From Thermosulfurimonas sp. F29 (GTDB taxonomy: Bacteria > Desulfobacterota > Thermodesulfobacteria > Thermodesulfobacteriales > Thermodesulfobacteriaceae), in assembly GCF_019688735.1 (NCBI RefSeq), contig NZ_JAIFYA010000004.1:1-64000 (forward strand): a stretch of DNA of 64,000 nt. Direction: 5' to 3'. The notes under the pieces were generated by a model that saw only the letters and a program-made list of their open reading frames with translations, did no database searches and was not told where the DNA came from. The translations under genes and the position numbers were made by a program. This document shows positions 9,265 through 17,620 of this stretch, in pieces (positions within the stretch are counted from its first letter, which is position 1; each line of letters starts with the position of its first letter).

Positions 9265-9576
9265 ATGGCGGGATTCGTCCCGGATGTGGATTCCATCAGA
9301 GTGGACGGCAAGCGGATCAAAGTGGAGATACCGCTTGCGCAGGTTGCGAACTGGATGCTGACGATCTACCGGCTGAGCGGAGTAACGGAGGACTTGGCGC
9401 TTGCGCTCGAGTTCGCCTACAGCGCTCCGAAGGGGCGCGACGAAGAACATGCCGTCCACATGGTGCAGGAGCTTCTTCGGCAGGAAGCGAGCGGCAACAT
9501 TGAGCCGCCGCTTTCCTTCGGTGAGCTCTACCGCCGCGTGGTGACCGCCGCAACGAAAGGGGGGGATGCGCCGTGA
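9265..9576 (+). CDS. Small operon protein, unknown
   Basis: 103 residues starting at ATG 9265 behind CAGGAGGAGG. No signal peptide, membrane segment or known motif; it is predicted mainly helical and cytoplasmic. It lies 48 bp after the ATPase gene and overlaps the next start (GTG 9573) by 4 bases, so it is translated with the pilus operon. A role as a cytoplasmic partner of the ATPases is possible but unsupported. Confidence 0.78.
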   Translation: MAGFVPDVDSIRVDGKRIKVEIPLAQVANWMLTIYRLSGVTEDLALALEFAYSAPKGRDEEHAVHMVQELLRQEASGNIEPPLSFGELYRRVVTAATKGGDAP

Positions 9577-10217
9577 GGGAGAAGGGTGCTTGGCTTTTCG
9601 TGACGGTTTTGCTCTTGGGGTGGTTCTTTGCCGCCGCGTCGGCGAGTGCAGGCGGGGGAAACACTATTCCTCGGGAAAGCCGTCCGAAGGAGGTTGCTCA
9701 GGGCGGGTGCGCCGAAGTTTACCGCAGGGGCTATCTGGACGGTTACCGGCGGGCGCTCAGGGATCTTCGGGCGGAGCTTGAGCGGTTTCGGCGTGATTAC
9801 GAAGCGTATCAGGCGGGCAAGTACTTTCTCCGCAAGGGATGGATCACCTATCCGCGAGTGTACCGCGAGGTGAGGAACGGAATAATCTACCTGAGGGTGG
9901 AAGGGTGTCGCTTCGAACCGCCCATCCCCTTCGAGGCCCTCTTTCAAGGGGTAAGAATTCCCCTCTTGGAGGCCGGTCCCGCCGAAAAGAGTGCTGGATG
10001 CGGTGATAAGAGAGAAGCGAAGTCCTTCGACCGAGCCATAGAGGAAGCGGTGCGGGCTCTGAAAGCGACCTCGCTTGCGGCGAAGGACCGCGAGCTCGCC
10101 GAGCGGGACCTTCTTTTCATCCGCGAAGCGGTGCGCAACGCCGTCGCGCTCGGCGTGCCTTATGTGAGCTTTCGGACGGTCGAGCCCGAGAAAATGAAGG
10201 CGGAGAGAGGGCGATGA
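9573..10217 (+). CDS. Exported pilus-operon protein with signal peptide
   Basis: 214 residues beginning at GTG 9573, overlapping the preceding stop. Residues 1-26 form a signal peptide (hydrophobic core LFVTVLLLGWFFAAA, small residues ASASA). The mature part has a charged helical segment (about 55-85, RRALRDLRAELERFRRDYEA), a central beta-rich part and another helical C-terminus. Cys at about 47, 112 and 143 could form disulfides. It may be a periplasmic pilus component; no family is recognised. The stop overlaps the next ATG (10214). Confidence 0.78.
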   Translation: MREKGAWLFVTVLLLGWFFAAASASAGGGNTIPRESRPKEVAQGGCAEVYRRGYLDGYRRALRDLRAELERFRRDYEAYQAGKYFLRKGWITYPRVYREVRNGIIYLRVEGCRFEPPIPFEALFQGVRIPLLEAGPAEKSAGCGDKREAKSFDRAIEEAVRALKATSLAAKDRELAERDLLFIREAVRNAVALGVPYVSFRTVEPEKMKAERGR

Positions 10218-11197
10218 TCGGGAGTAAAGGCAAGGGGTTGCTCACCCGGATGAGGAAGCGGTTCTACGCCGGGGATGTGGAGCGGACGATTTACCGGGCC
10301 GAGGAGACGGCCATGCGGGCGGGGGTGGGAGCCAACCGCATTCTGGAGCAGTACATCCGCTTTCTGCGCGCATCGCAACCGGGACTGGCCGACGCCCTTC
10401 GGGAAGTGCACGAAAGTCTCAACCGTTGCGGTCTCGGCAACAAAGCGGCGGCTTACCGCGGGTTTCTGCCGCAGGAGGTGACTTCGCTTCTGCGGCTTGC
10501 GGAAACCAAGGGGCTCGATACCACGAAGTTTCTCGGGGAGTTTGCGCTGGTGCGCACTCTCGTGGAGAAACAGAAACGCACCGTGCGGGCGGGTCTCACC
10601 GTGCCGGTGCTGATGGCCTGCCTGATAGCGGGCATATTGGGGGCCATTGCGGGGCGCTTCAAAGCGCACGCCGCAACCCTGCACCTTGGCTCCGTAAGCG
10701 TGTTTATCGCTTCACACTTCCACCTCATCGCCTATTTGCTGATCGGAGGGATGGCCTTCGTTTTCTTCAGGTTCCCGCACCGGGTGCCGCTTCTCAAGCG
10801 CATTTATCGGGTGCTCGATTCGGTGCTGGTGGTGGGGGTGATAAACATCATGTACCGAGCGGGGTTTTCCTTCACCGAGATCGCTCCGCTTGTGGCCAAC
10901 CAGTTCAACCTAGGGGCGGTCCCCTCAAAGGCGCAGGCACTGATCGATGCGCTGGTGAGGCGAGGGATCCTGACGCCTCTCGAGGGAGCGGACCTGCTCG
11001 TGGCCCTTGAGTACACCAAGCCCGAGGAATTGCTCAACATTTTGCGGGATCGCAAGCTGGAGGAGGCCGCCCGGATAAGCGAACAGACCGGCGAGGTGGT
11101 GAAGAATGTCGCCATTCTCTTCTCGGTCATTCCCATCGGGCTCTTTCTCATCGTGATGTTTTCCGTGATGATGGGTGCCATGTCGCTCATCCAGTAG
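10214..11197 (+). CDS. PilR/GspF-type inner-membrane platform protein
   Basis: 327 residues resembling PilR/TcpE/BfpE, the polytopic platform of type IVb pili on which the assembly ATPase acts. There are three strong membrane segments: about 134-152 (VPVLMACLIAGILGAIAG), 170-190 (HFHLIAYLLIGGMAFVFF) and 300-322 (ILFSVIPIGLFLIVMFSVMM). Helical cytoplasmic regions lie before the first and between the second and third, as in the GspF fold. ATGA coupling with the upstream gene and its position before a prepilin support the call. Confidence 0.88.
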   Translation: MIGSKGKGLLTRMRKRFYAGDVERTIYRAEETAMRAGVGANRILEQYIRFLRASQPGLADALREVHESLNRCGLGNKAAAYRGFLPQEVTSLLRLAETKGLDTTKFLGEFALVRTLVEKQKRTVRAGLTVPVLMACLIAGILGAIAGRFKAHAATLHLGSVSVFIASHFHLIAYLLIGGMAFVFFRFPHRVPLLKRIYRVLDSVLVVGVINIMYRAGFSFTEIAPLVANQFNLGAVPSKAQALIDALVRRGILTPLEGADLLVALEYTKPEELLNILRDRKLEEAARISEQTGEVVKNVAILFSVIPIGLFLIVMFSVMMGAMSLIQ

Positions 11198-11250
11198 GGT
11201 CACCTTTTAACAACTTGGCGAACAAGCCCAAAAAACGATGACTTCCGCCT

Positions 11251-11260
11251 GAGTTAACTT
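11251..11260 (+). promoter_or_regulatory. GAGTTAACTT motif upstream of the major prepilin
   Basis: An exact GAGTTAACTT lies 35 bp before the ATG at 11296, in the 98-bp gap between the platform gene and the prepilin. It suggests an internal promoter giving extra transcription of the pilin. Confidence 0.45.
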
Positions 11261-11295
11261 GAGCTTTGAAAAAATCGTAAAAGGAGGTGTCGGAC

Positions 11296-11808
11296 ATGCG
11301 GAGGTCGACGGAGAAGAAAAGTGTCGCTTTTGCTGAGGACGGCATTAAGAAGTGTCGCAACAAAAGGGAGGAGGGGTTTACCCTTACCGAGCTGGCCTTT
11401 GTCATCGTAATTGCGGCTATTCTGATTCTGGGCGCGGTGGTGGGGTACAACAAGATTTACAAACCCTCGCAGGCTACCACGGAGTTCCGGCGGGTAAGCC
11501 AGGTGATTGCGGCGGTCGAGCGAGTCAAGGCCGACAACGGGGGCGCGTACCTTGCGGCGAGCGACCGAATTCAGAACATCCCGCGGATTGTGCGCCAGCT
11601 CTCCGGCAATGTGAACGATGTGGGCGGGTGGACCTACGATTGCCCCGCCGGCACACCGTCCACTCTTACCATCACCACCACGCCCTATGCGGACACCGTC
11701 GTGCGCGACCTGATCATCGACAAGATCAACAACAACCTTACCCCGTGGACGGCCACGGCGAGCGGCAACGCTATCCAGATTCAGCTCGCCAATGTCTCCT
11801 GCCGTTAG
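11296..11808 (+). CDS. Type IVb prepilin (PilS-like)
   Basis: 170 residues; the ATG at 11296 is preceded by AAGGAGG. A 27-residue charged leader ends in REEG, then FTLTELAFVIVIAAILILG gives the prepilin-peptidase site (Gly-Phe), Glu at +5 and the hydrophobic N-terminal helix. The leader is long, as in type IVb pilins. The C-terminal domain has two cysteines (YDC and the final VSC), consistent with the usual pilin disulfide loop. It lies in the slot that PilS occupies after PilR in R64-type operons. No prepilin peptidase is found in the window. Confidence 0.93.
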   Translation: MRRSTEKKSVAFAEDGIKKCRNKREEGFTLTELAFVIVIAAILILGAVVGYNKIYKPSQATTEFRRVSQVIAAVERVKADNGGAYLAASDRIQNIPRIVRQLSGNVNDVGGWTYDCPAGTPSTLTITTTPYADTVVRDLIIDKINNNLTPWTATASGNAIQIQLANVSCR

Positions 11809-11829
11809 GAGCGTGAGGAGGGGCGGGGG

Positions 11830-12345
11830 GTGTTGCTCGCCGCATTCGTGGTCTGTGCGGCGGCAGTAGCCAGCTTGTTTTTGGCCGTTCTCACGCCCCT
11901 CCCCCTCCATTACGAGTTGAAAGCCGGTTTCTACGACCCCATCCGTTCGGCGATCAGCAAGCCTTACTCGCCGTCTCCGTCTGAAAACCTCTCCTGGGTG
12001 CGGGAAATGGAGGTTCTTCAGGCGGAGAATGTGGAAGCGGCCCTGCTCAGGACCTGCCAGGTGCTCTATGTGCTTGAAGCGAGGCGAGGGTGCGCCGATC
12101 CCCCGACGGCCGCCGATGTGTGGGGGTTTGCGGGAACGCCTGGGACGGTGACCGCACTTGCGTCAATCTATTCCAGTGTCGCATCGTCCGCCTTCGGATG
12201 CGGAGCGGTGGCTTTTGCGTACGGACGCTACCGGTTCCGATTGGCTTTACCTCAGGTATACGCCACGGGTTTCTCCGCGGACCTGAGGGGAGTACCCGGC
12301 ACTTCGGACGAACCCTGTCTCTACGGTGAGGTGGCGAGGAGGTGA
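11830..12345 (+). CDS. Membrane-anchored pilus-operon protein, possible minor pilin
   Basis: 171 residues, GTG start at 11830 just after a GAGGAGGGG ribosome-binding site. An N-terminal hydrophobic helix (MLLAAFVVCAAAVASLFLAVL) is followed by a soluble domain with several cysteines. The Gly-Phe/Glu+5 signature of prepilins is absent, so it is either a signal-anchored periplasmic protein or a divergent minor pilin. It sits between the prepilin and the assembly ATPase. Confidence 0.72.
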   Translation: MLLAAFVVCAAAVASLFLAVLTPLPLHYELKAGFYDPIRSAISKPYSPSPSENLSWVREMEVLQAENVEAALLRTCQVLYVLEARRGCADPPTAADVWGFAGTPGTVTALASIYSSVASSAFGCGAVAFAYGRYRFRLALPQVYATGFSADLRGVPGTSDEPCLYGEVARR

Positions 12346-12348
12346 ACG

Positions 12349-14211
12349 GTGGAAACAACCCGGTTCGGAGAATTTCTGGTGCAAAACGGAGTGCTTTCGG
12401 CGGAGGAGCTCAGGGAATGTCTTGAGGAGCAGAAGCGCAGAGAAGCGCAGGGGGAGCGCATTTTCCTCGGGAAGGTTCTCGTCGAGCGAGGGGTTCTCAC
12501 CGAACACGAGCTGAAGCACCATTTGCGGCAATTCACCAAGCGGGAGATCTCCCGCTTGGGAGGTGAAAACAACTTTATCATTCACCGGATCAGGGCCCGC
12601 ATCGGGGAGGAGCGTTTTCGCGAGGTGCTCAACATTCGAAACCGTCTCGGAACGGACATCCACCTGCTCGCGGTGCTCGACACAACCGGGATAATGCCCT
12701 ACAGCGAGCAAAAAACCTTCATTTACAACATTTTTGCTCCGGTGGTGGAAGACCTCTACTTGGGCGACGAAACGAGCCTCCTCTACGACGAAAAAACCCG
12801 GGTTTACCTGCTTTCCCTCGGGGAACAGACCGTACCGGTCGAGCCGGTGTGGTGCCCCCGGGTGAATGCGGGGCGCCCGCAGGTGCTTCTTTCCTTCGGC
12901 GAGTACCTGCGCATCATCCAGCGCACGGAGAAGGACAGGGAAACGGAGAAACACCGCGCACTCACCTTTCAGGATTTGGTGATGGATGCCCTTTCCAAGG
13001 AGGCCTCGGACATTCACATCGTCAGCAAGGACGACTTCTACCATGTGTTCTTCCGGATAGACGGAGTGCTCAAAAGGCAACCGAAGTACCTCCTGCGTCT
13101 GGAGGAAGGGGAAGAGTTCATCACCCGGGTGAAGGAGGAGGCTTCGCTCCACACCAAGGGGCGCTTTCGCGTGGAGGAAAAGGCCGTGGCGCAGGACGCC
13201 CGGATTGACTATCCTGAGCTGGGAGTATCCCTGCGCCTAGTTTTCATACCGGACGGAACGCTCTCGAAGACCTCGCTTACGGCGCGCCTCCTAGTGAGAC
13301 GCCGCATGAAAGTCAAGTCCCTTGAGGAACTGGGTTACCTGCCTGAGGACGCCGAGGTGCTTCGCCGGGTGGTCAAGCGCCGAGGGGGGCTTCTCCTCAT
13401 TTCGGGCATTACCGGATCGGGCAAGTCGACGCTTGCGGCGAGCCTCCTCACGCACATTGATTCCACTCGCAAGGTGGTGACCGTGGAGGATCCGGTGGAG
13501 TATGTGGTGAACCTGCCCCATGTGGAGCAACACCAAATCTATGTGCCGGACGAGGCGGAGAAGAAGATGGGCTTCCTTGAGTACATCAAGGCTTTCAAGC
13601 GAGCGGACCCGGATGTGATTTTTGTTGGCGAGATTCGCCGGGATCCCGACTTGGTTACTTCGGTCGTCGAAGCCGCTCAGGCGGGCCAGCTCGTCATCTC
13701 CACCGTGCACATCAAGAGCGCTTTCGATGTTTACCGGGCGCTGGCTCAGCTCTTTGAGCTCGACTTTTACACCCTTGCGACCACCATCCTCTTTTCCCTG
13801 AACCAGAGCCTCGTGCCGGCACTCTGTCCCGATTGCCGCATAGAGGACCGGGAGGGAGCCAACCTTGCGGCCCTGCGAGAGGCGCTCGACATAGCTCCCA
13901 TCGGACATAAGGACCCCTTCCGCGAAATCCTTGGGGAAGCGGAATCCGGCAAGATTACCACCTACCGCAGGGGAGAAGGATGTCAGCGGTGCGAGGGACA
14001 GGGCTACCTCGGTCGGACCCCGATTTACGAGTACTTCTTTCCCACAAGCGAGTTCGTGGACTGGCTTCTGCGGGAGGCGCCGAGCATGTACGACATCGAG
14101 CGCAAGGTTTGTCGGCTCAACATCGGCAAAAACCGCCTTCAGGTGTTCCTCGTCAAATTGCGTTCCGGACTCATCGAGGCGAGCGATGAGACTCTCAAGG
14201 CTCTGCTCTGA
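12349..14211 (+). CDS. Pilus assembly ATPase (PilQ/GspE/PilB family)
   Basis: 620 residues starting at GTG 12349. The N-terminal 70 residues have a GspE_N/MshEN-like beginning (FGEFLVQNGVLSAEEL, VLVERGVLTEHEL). The ATPase core has Walker A SGITGSGKST (352-361), the Asp box VEDPVEYV, Walker B DVIFVGEIRRDPD and a His box ISTVHIKSA. A zinc tetracysteine (CPDC...CQRC) lies near the C-terminus, typical of GspE and PilB extension ATPases but not of PilT. It would energise pilin polymerisation at the PilR-type platform. The downstream gene begins 26 bp inside its 3' end. Confidence 0.93.
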   Translation: METTRFGEFLVQNGVLSAEELRECLEEQKRREAQGERIFLGKVLVERGVLTEHELKHHLRQFTKREISRLGGENNFIIHRIRARIGEERFREVLNIRNRLGTDIHLLAVLDTTGIMPYSEQKTFIYNIFAPVVEDLYLGDETSLLYDEKTRVYLLSLGEQTVPVEPVWCPRVNAGRPQVLLSFGEYLRIIQRTEKDRETEKHRALTFQDLVMDALSKEASDIHIVSKDDFYHVFFRIDGVLKRQPKYLLRLEEGEEFITRVKEEASLHTKGRFRVEEKAVAQDARIDYPELGVSLRLVFIPDGTLSKTSLTARLLVRRRMKVKSLEELGYLPEDAEVLRRVVKRRGGLLLISGITGSGKSTLAASLLTHIDSTRKVVTVEDPVEYVVNLPHVEQHQIYVPDEAEKKMGFLEYIKAFKRADPDVIFVGEIRRDPDLVTSVVEAAQAGQLVISTVHIKSAFDVYRALAQLFELDFYTLATTILFSLNQSLVPALCPDCRIEDREGANLAALREALDIAPIGHKDPFREILGEAESGKITTYRRGEGCQRCEGQGYLGRTPIYEYFFPTSEFVDWLLREAPSMYDIERKVCRLNIGKNRLQVFLVKLRSGLIEASDETLKALL

Positions 14212-14635
14212 CGCCACCTGCAGGCGAGTTTGGCTTTCGCGCGCATTGATGTTTTTCGCAACGGCGTGTGCGACGGCGTGGATGATGCTGACTTCCGTTT
14301 TCGTTCCAGCGGTTGCGGCGAGCGAAGCGCGGGTGGTGTACGGAAAAAAGGTGGTGCGGTTTCGGCACCCGGTGCTGGCGGTGCAGGGGAGTTGCCCCGG
14401 GGGAACGCTTGTGCCGCACATGTATGAGGTGTCGGTGCGGTGCGAGCGTCCGGTGACCTTTGCGGTGATTCTCTCCGCGCCGCGAGGGCCGGAAAGTGTC
14501 ATCGTGCGCTGGTCGCCGCGGAACCCACATACCGGTTCCGAAGAGGTGCGGCAAAAGGGGTTCTCTTATGTGGGGAAGGTCGGGCGCATCCGTCTCTATT
14601 ATGATGCAAGGAGGCGCATTTATGTGGAAAGGTAG
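14186..14635 (+). CDS. Small exported protein between ATPase and secretin
   Basis: 149 residues if it starts at ATG 14186, overlapping the ATPase gene by 26 bp. After a basic leader it has a hydrophobic segment (ALMFFATACATAWMMLTSVFVPAVAA), probably a signal peptide. The mature part (about 105 residues) is beta-rich and contains two cysteines. Its position directly before the secretin suggests a periplasmic or outer-membrane assistant such as a pilotin, but no family is recognised. The 3' end overlaps the secretin start by 14 bp. Confidence 0.7.
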   Translation: MRLSRLCSDATCRRVWLSRALMFFATACATAWMMLTSVFVPAVAASEARVVYGKKVVRFRHPVLAVQGSCPGGTLVPHMYEVSVRCERPVTFAVILSAPRGPESVIVRWSPRNPHTGSEEVRQKGFSYVGKVGRIRLYYDARRRIYVER

Positions 14636-16550
14636 ATTCGCATTGCCTGCGGTATTCGGAGTGTTCCTGGTATTTTTGTTTTTCGGGTGCCAGAGCGTCC
14701 CGATCGAGCGCGAGGCGAGCACGGAAGCACTCTGGGGAGCCTCGCCGGCCTACCGGGTGCTGAGCCGGACGGTCGAGGTGGACCTAGTGAAGTCCACGCC
14801 GGTAAGCGTGCTTGTTCGTACTCTGTGTGAAAATTACGGTTTCACCTGTGACTTCACGCATGAACCCGCCGAACGCTACCGCGTACGCATCAAAGGATTC
14901 AAGGGACCGCTTGCGGAGCTTCTGCGCCTCATCCAGGACAACACCGGTCTGGTTTACCGGGTTGACTCAGCGGGGGTGCTGAGGCTTGTAAACTGGCGCT
15001 CGGTGGAGCTTGCCGCCGAAGCGCCCGAAGTGACCCGCGAACCTGAAAAGGTGTGTCGCAAGCCCATCGTGGTGCGTTTTTCGGATACGCCTCTTGCGGA
15101 AGTGTTCGACTATTTTGCCAGAGAATTCGGATACTCCTTCACTTTCGACTTCCGCTATTCACCGGGTTTCGCTTCGTACGGCAAGACCAAGACCACTCTC
15201 ACCCCCTTGGGAAAGCAAAGGGCCGAGTTTGTGACTAAACCCGCGATTTTCCCCGGGGGCAAAACGCAAACCGGCGTTTCCGACGCCACAATGGCGGTGA
15301 AAAGCGCTGGTGAGGAGGAGATTGCGCCTTGGAAGGAGAGGGTGACTTACTTCTATCAGGGATGCTCGCCGGAAGAGGCTCTGGAGGGAGTGCTTCGCAC
15401 GGTGGACCTCAAGGCGGTGTCTCAAGGCGACAAGCGCTTCGTGGTGAGGGACTATGACGAGCTGGTGCTGGATCGGTCGGTTTTCTTCAACTACTCCTTC
15501 TCTCTGGGAGGGACCGGTACCGTTTCCAGCGAGGAGGAGTCAACGACCTCTTCCGGTGCGGGGACCGGTGTTTCGGACGCCACTTCAGCCGCTCCGTCGT
15601 CCGCTTCGGGAAGCGAAGCTACTGCGACGAGCGGCATTGCCGGGACAGGAGCGGGCGAAGAAACCATGGAGGTGAGTTTTGATGAGAATGTGATCTCTGA
15701 CCTGAAGAGTCGGATCAAAGCGCTCCTTTCATCCCGGGGGAAGGTGATTTACTCGCCGCGGGGTTACATCGTGGTGGTCGACCGTCCCTCAATCATACGG
15801 AGCGTGCGCGAGGTGCTTCTCAAGGAACGGAGCAAGGATCGGCGCATACGGCTCCGGGTGCGCATTGTGCGCATTGACCTCAGTCGCGAATTTCAAGCCG
15901 GCGTGGATTGGAACCTTCTCATCAGGTCTTTCGGGGACATCCAGAACTTGCGGGTGTTCACTTCTTATGCGGATGCGGTTCACGGCGGGACCGGGGTGCA
16001 GTTCGCTTACAAGGGAGCGAAGCAGGTGCTCCGCTTTCTCGAGAAGTACGGGAAGGTGCGCATCGTGCGGGAGTTTGTCGCCGTCGGGCGCACCGGGTTT
16101 CCCGTGATGTTCAAGGCGGTGGATCGCATTCCCTACGCCACTTCGGTGGTGACCACCACGGAGACGCAGACCCAGACCTTTCCGCAGGTGAACACCGAGG
16201 AGGTGGGGATGAAGCTGGTGCTTCTTCCCAATGTGGAGGGCGCCCGGGTGGACCTCTCCGTGGCGGTGTCGGTTTCCGAGTATCTAGGGGACAAGACTTT
16301 CAACCTGGGGGACGCCGGCACGGTGGTGGTGCCGCTGGTCACCAAGTCGGATGTTTACCTTCCGGCCCGGGTCGCCCTCGGGGAGACCCTCTTCATAACC
16401 GGGTTCAAGATCCACAAGACCGAGCTGGAAGACCAGGGAGCTCCGCTTCTTTCGCGCTTGCCGGTGGCGGGGGCTCTTTTCGGTTACGGCGACAGGAAGC
16501 ACGAAAACAGCGAGCTTCTCATTATGATCACACCTGAGGAGATTTCTTAG
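14622..16550 (+). CDS. Outer-membrane secretin lipoprotein (PilN-like)
   Basis: 642 residues from ATG 14622 (ribosome-binding site AAGGAGG). The N-terminus is a lipoprotein signal with lipobox LFFG-C (Cys 23). Periplasmic N domains follow, then a long Ser/Thr/Gly/Ala-rich insert (about 300-350) and the C-terminal secretin barrel with VALGETLFITGFK, LLSRLPVAGALFGYGD and a terminal ELLIMITPE. This is the architecture of PilN/BfpB lipoprotein secretins of type IVb pili. It would form the channel through which the pilus crosses the outer membrane, implying a diderm host. A second, non-lipidated secretin lies at 25845. Confidence 0.93.
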   Translation: MWKGRFALPAVFGVFLVFLFFGCQSVPIEREASTEALWGASPAYRVLSRTVEVDLVKSTPVSVLVRTLCENYGFTCDFTHEPAERYRVRIKGFKGPLAELLRLIQDNTGLVYRVDSAGVLRLVNWRSVELAAEAPEVTREPEKVCRKPIVVRFSDTPLAEVFDYFAREFGYSFTFDFRYSPGFASYGKTKTTLTPLGKQRAEFVTKPAIFPGGKTQTGVSDATMAVKSAGEEEIAPWKERVTYFYQGCSPEEALEGVLRTVDLKAVSQGDKRFVVRDYDELVLDRSVFFNYSFSLGGTGTVSSEEESTTSSGAGTGVSDATSAAPSSASGSEATATSGIAGTGAGEETMEVSFDENVISDLKSRIKALLSSRGKVIYSPRGYIVVVDRPSIIRSVREVLLKERSKDRRIRLRVRIVRIDLSREFQAGVDWNLLIRSFGDIQNLRVFTSYADAVHGGTGVQFAYKGAKQVLRFLEKYGKVRIVREFVAVGRTGFPVMFKAVDRIPYATSVVTTTETQTQTFPQVNTEEVGMKLVLLPNVEGARVDLSVAVSVSEYLGDKTFNLGDAGTVVVPLVTKSDVYLPARVALGETLFITGFKIHKTELEDQGAPLLSRLPVAGALFGYGDRKHENSELLIMITPEEIS

Positions 16551-16566
16551 AGGAGGAAGGGGCGAT

Positions 16567-17574
16567 ATGAGCGAGGAGGTCCTGAAGGAAGCGTTTGGCG
16601 GAGGCGATGGCGCTTCGGGTTCGGGAACGGAGGAATCCGTTTCCGAGTCCGCGGGCGGGGAGGAAAGGCCCTTCGTGGGCGCCGAGTTCCTTTCCGGGCT
16701 CGGCGGAGGCGGAGAAAAGGCCAGTAGCACCCGGGAAGCGAAGCCCGATGCGGAGACAAAGAAGACCCTCAACCGGTACTTCAACCGCGGGAAGGGAGTT
16801 CTATTGCTGGCGCTGTTTATTACGCTCGCCTTCGCGATGGCCGGCGGTGTGGGGTACTGGTGGTTTGCGGTGAAGCGGAATGTTCCCAAGGCGCCTTCTA
16901 GGTTAACGGCGGAAAGACAACCCCTCCAGTCTTCGCAGATCGCATCTGGAGCTACTGAGATCGAAAGGCTCGGGGCCGCCAAGGCAACGAACAACTCGAA
17001 AAACGAGCGGAGGAATGGTAGGGCGGACATCCGCAGAGTTCCGAAAAGGACGGGGATTTCCTCGTCGAATGCGACGGGTAACGGGAAGACCGGGGAACCG
17101 GGGAGAGTTGCCTTTGCTGGTTCGAGGCCGGTTTTGCCCGTCGCTGTTTTCGGAATGATTGAAAAAGACTTCAAACTTCCAGAGGGTTCGCTCGGCAACG
17201 CCCGTGATGTTCGTCTTACGCGACCGCTTGATCGGCTTTTTCTCTCCTGGGCGGCGGAGAAGCGCTTGCGCGAGGAGATAAAGCGCCGCCAGCGCGAAGA
17301 GCAAGCGCGCAAGAGATCTTGCGAAGAGGAAATCCGGCGTCGCCTTGCGCAGGTGATTATCCAGAATCCGAAGCCCTTGAAGCGGGAGCGACCTAAGCCG
17401 AAGGTGAAGTTGCGTCCAATTGCGGTTTTCGGAGTGGCCTGCGTGGGCAACAATTGCAAGGCTTTCACGGACCGAGGCGTTCTCAAAGTGGGTGACCAGC
17501 TTGCGGAGGGTGAAGAGGTGATACATATCGAGCCGAACCGGGTGGTCACCACTTATCGGGTGATCGAGTTCTGA
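16567..17574 (+). CDS. Bitopic inner-membrane pilus protein with PilP/GspC-like C-terminus
   Basis: 335 residues. A Gly/Ser/Glu-rich cytoplasmic N-terminus (about 75 residues) leads to one membrane helix (GVLLLALFITLAFAMAGGVGYW, about 76-98). A low-complexity linker and a charged helix (about 225-265) follow. The last 60 residues (IAVFGVACVGNNC...VLKVGDQLAEGEEV...NRVVTTYRV) look like the small beta domain of PilP or GspC that contacts the secretin. It probably bridges the inner-membrane platform and the secretin, matching its place right after the secretin gene. Confidence 0.82.
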   Translation: MSEEVLKEAFGGGDGASGSGTEESVSESAGGEERPFVGAEFLSGLGGGGEKASSTREAKPDAETKKTLNRYFNRGKGVLLLALFITLAFAMAGGVGYWWFAVKRNVPKAPSRLTAERQPLQSSQIASGATEIERLGAAKATNNSKNERRNGRADIRRVPKRTGISSSNATGNGKTGEPGRVAFAGSRPVLPVAVFGMIEKDFKLPEGSLGNARDVRLTRPLDRLFLSWAAEKRLREEIKRRQREEQARKRSCEEEIRRRLAQVIIQNPKPLKRERPKPKVKLRPIAVFGVACVGNNCKAFTDRGVLKVGDQLAEGEEVIHIEPNRVVTTYRVIEF

Positions 17575-17620
17575 CCGATTCCGGCTTAGTCGGCGGGAAG
17601 AAGCCGAAGGAGGCGGAAAA

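Noticed and set aside
7639-9459. 606-codon minus-strand frame over the first ATPase gene
   Set aside because: His/Arg-rich translation without motifs or a ribosome-binding site; the plus strand encodes a PilT/DotB-like ATPase.
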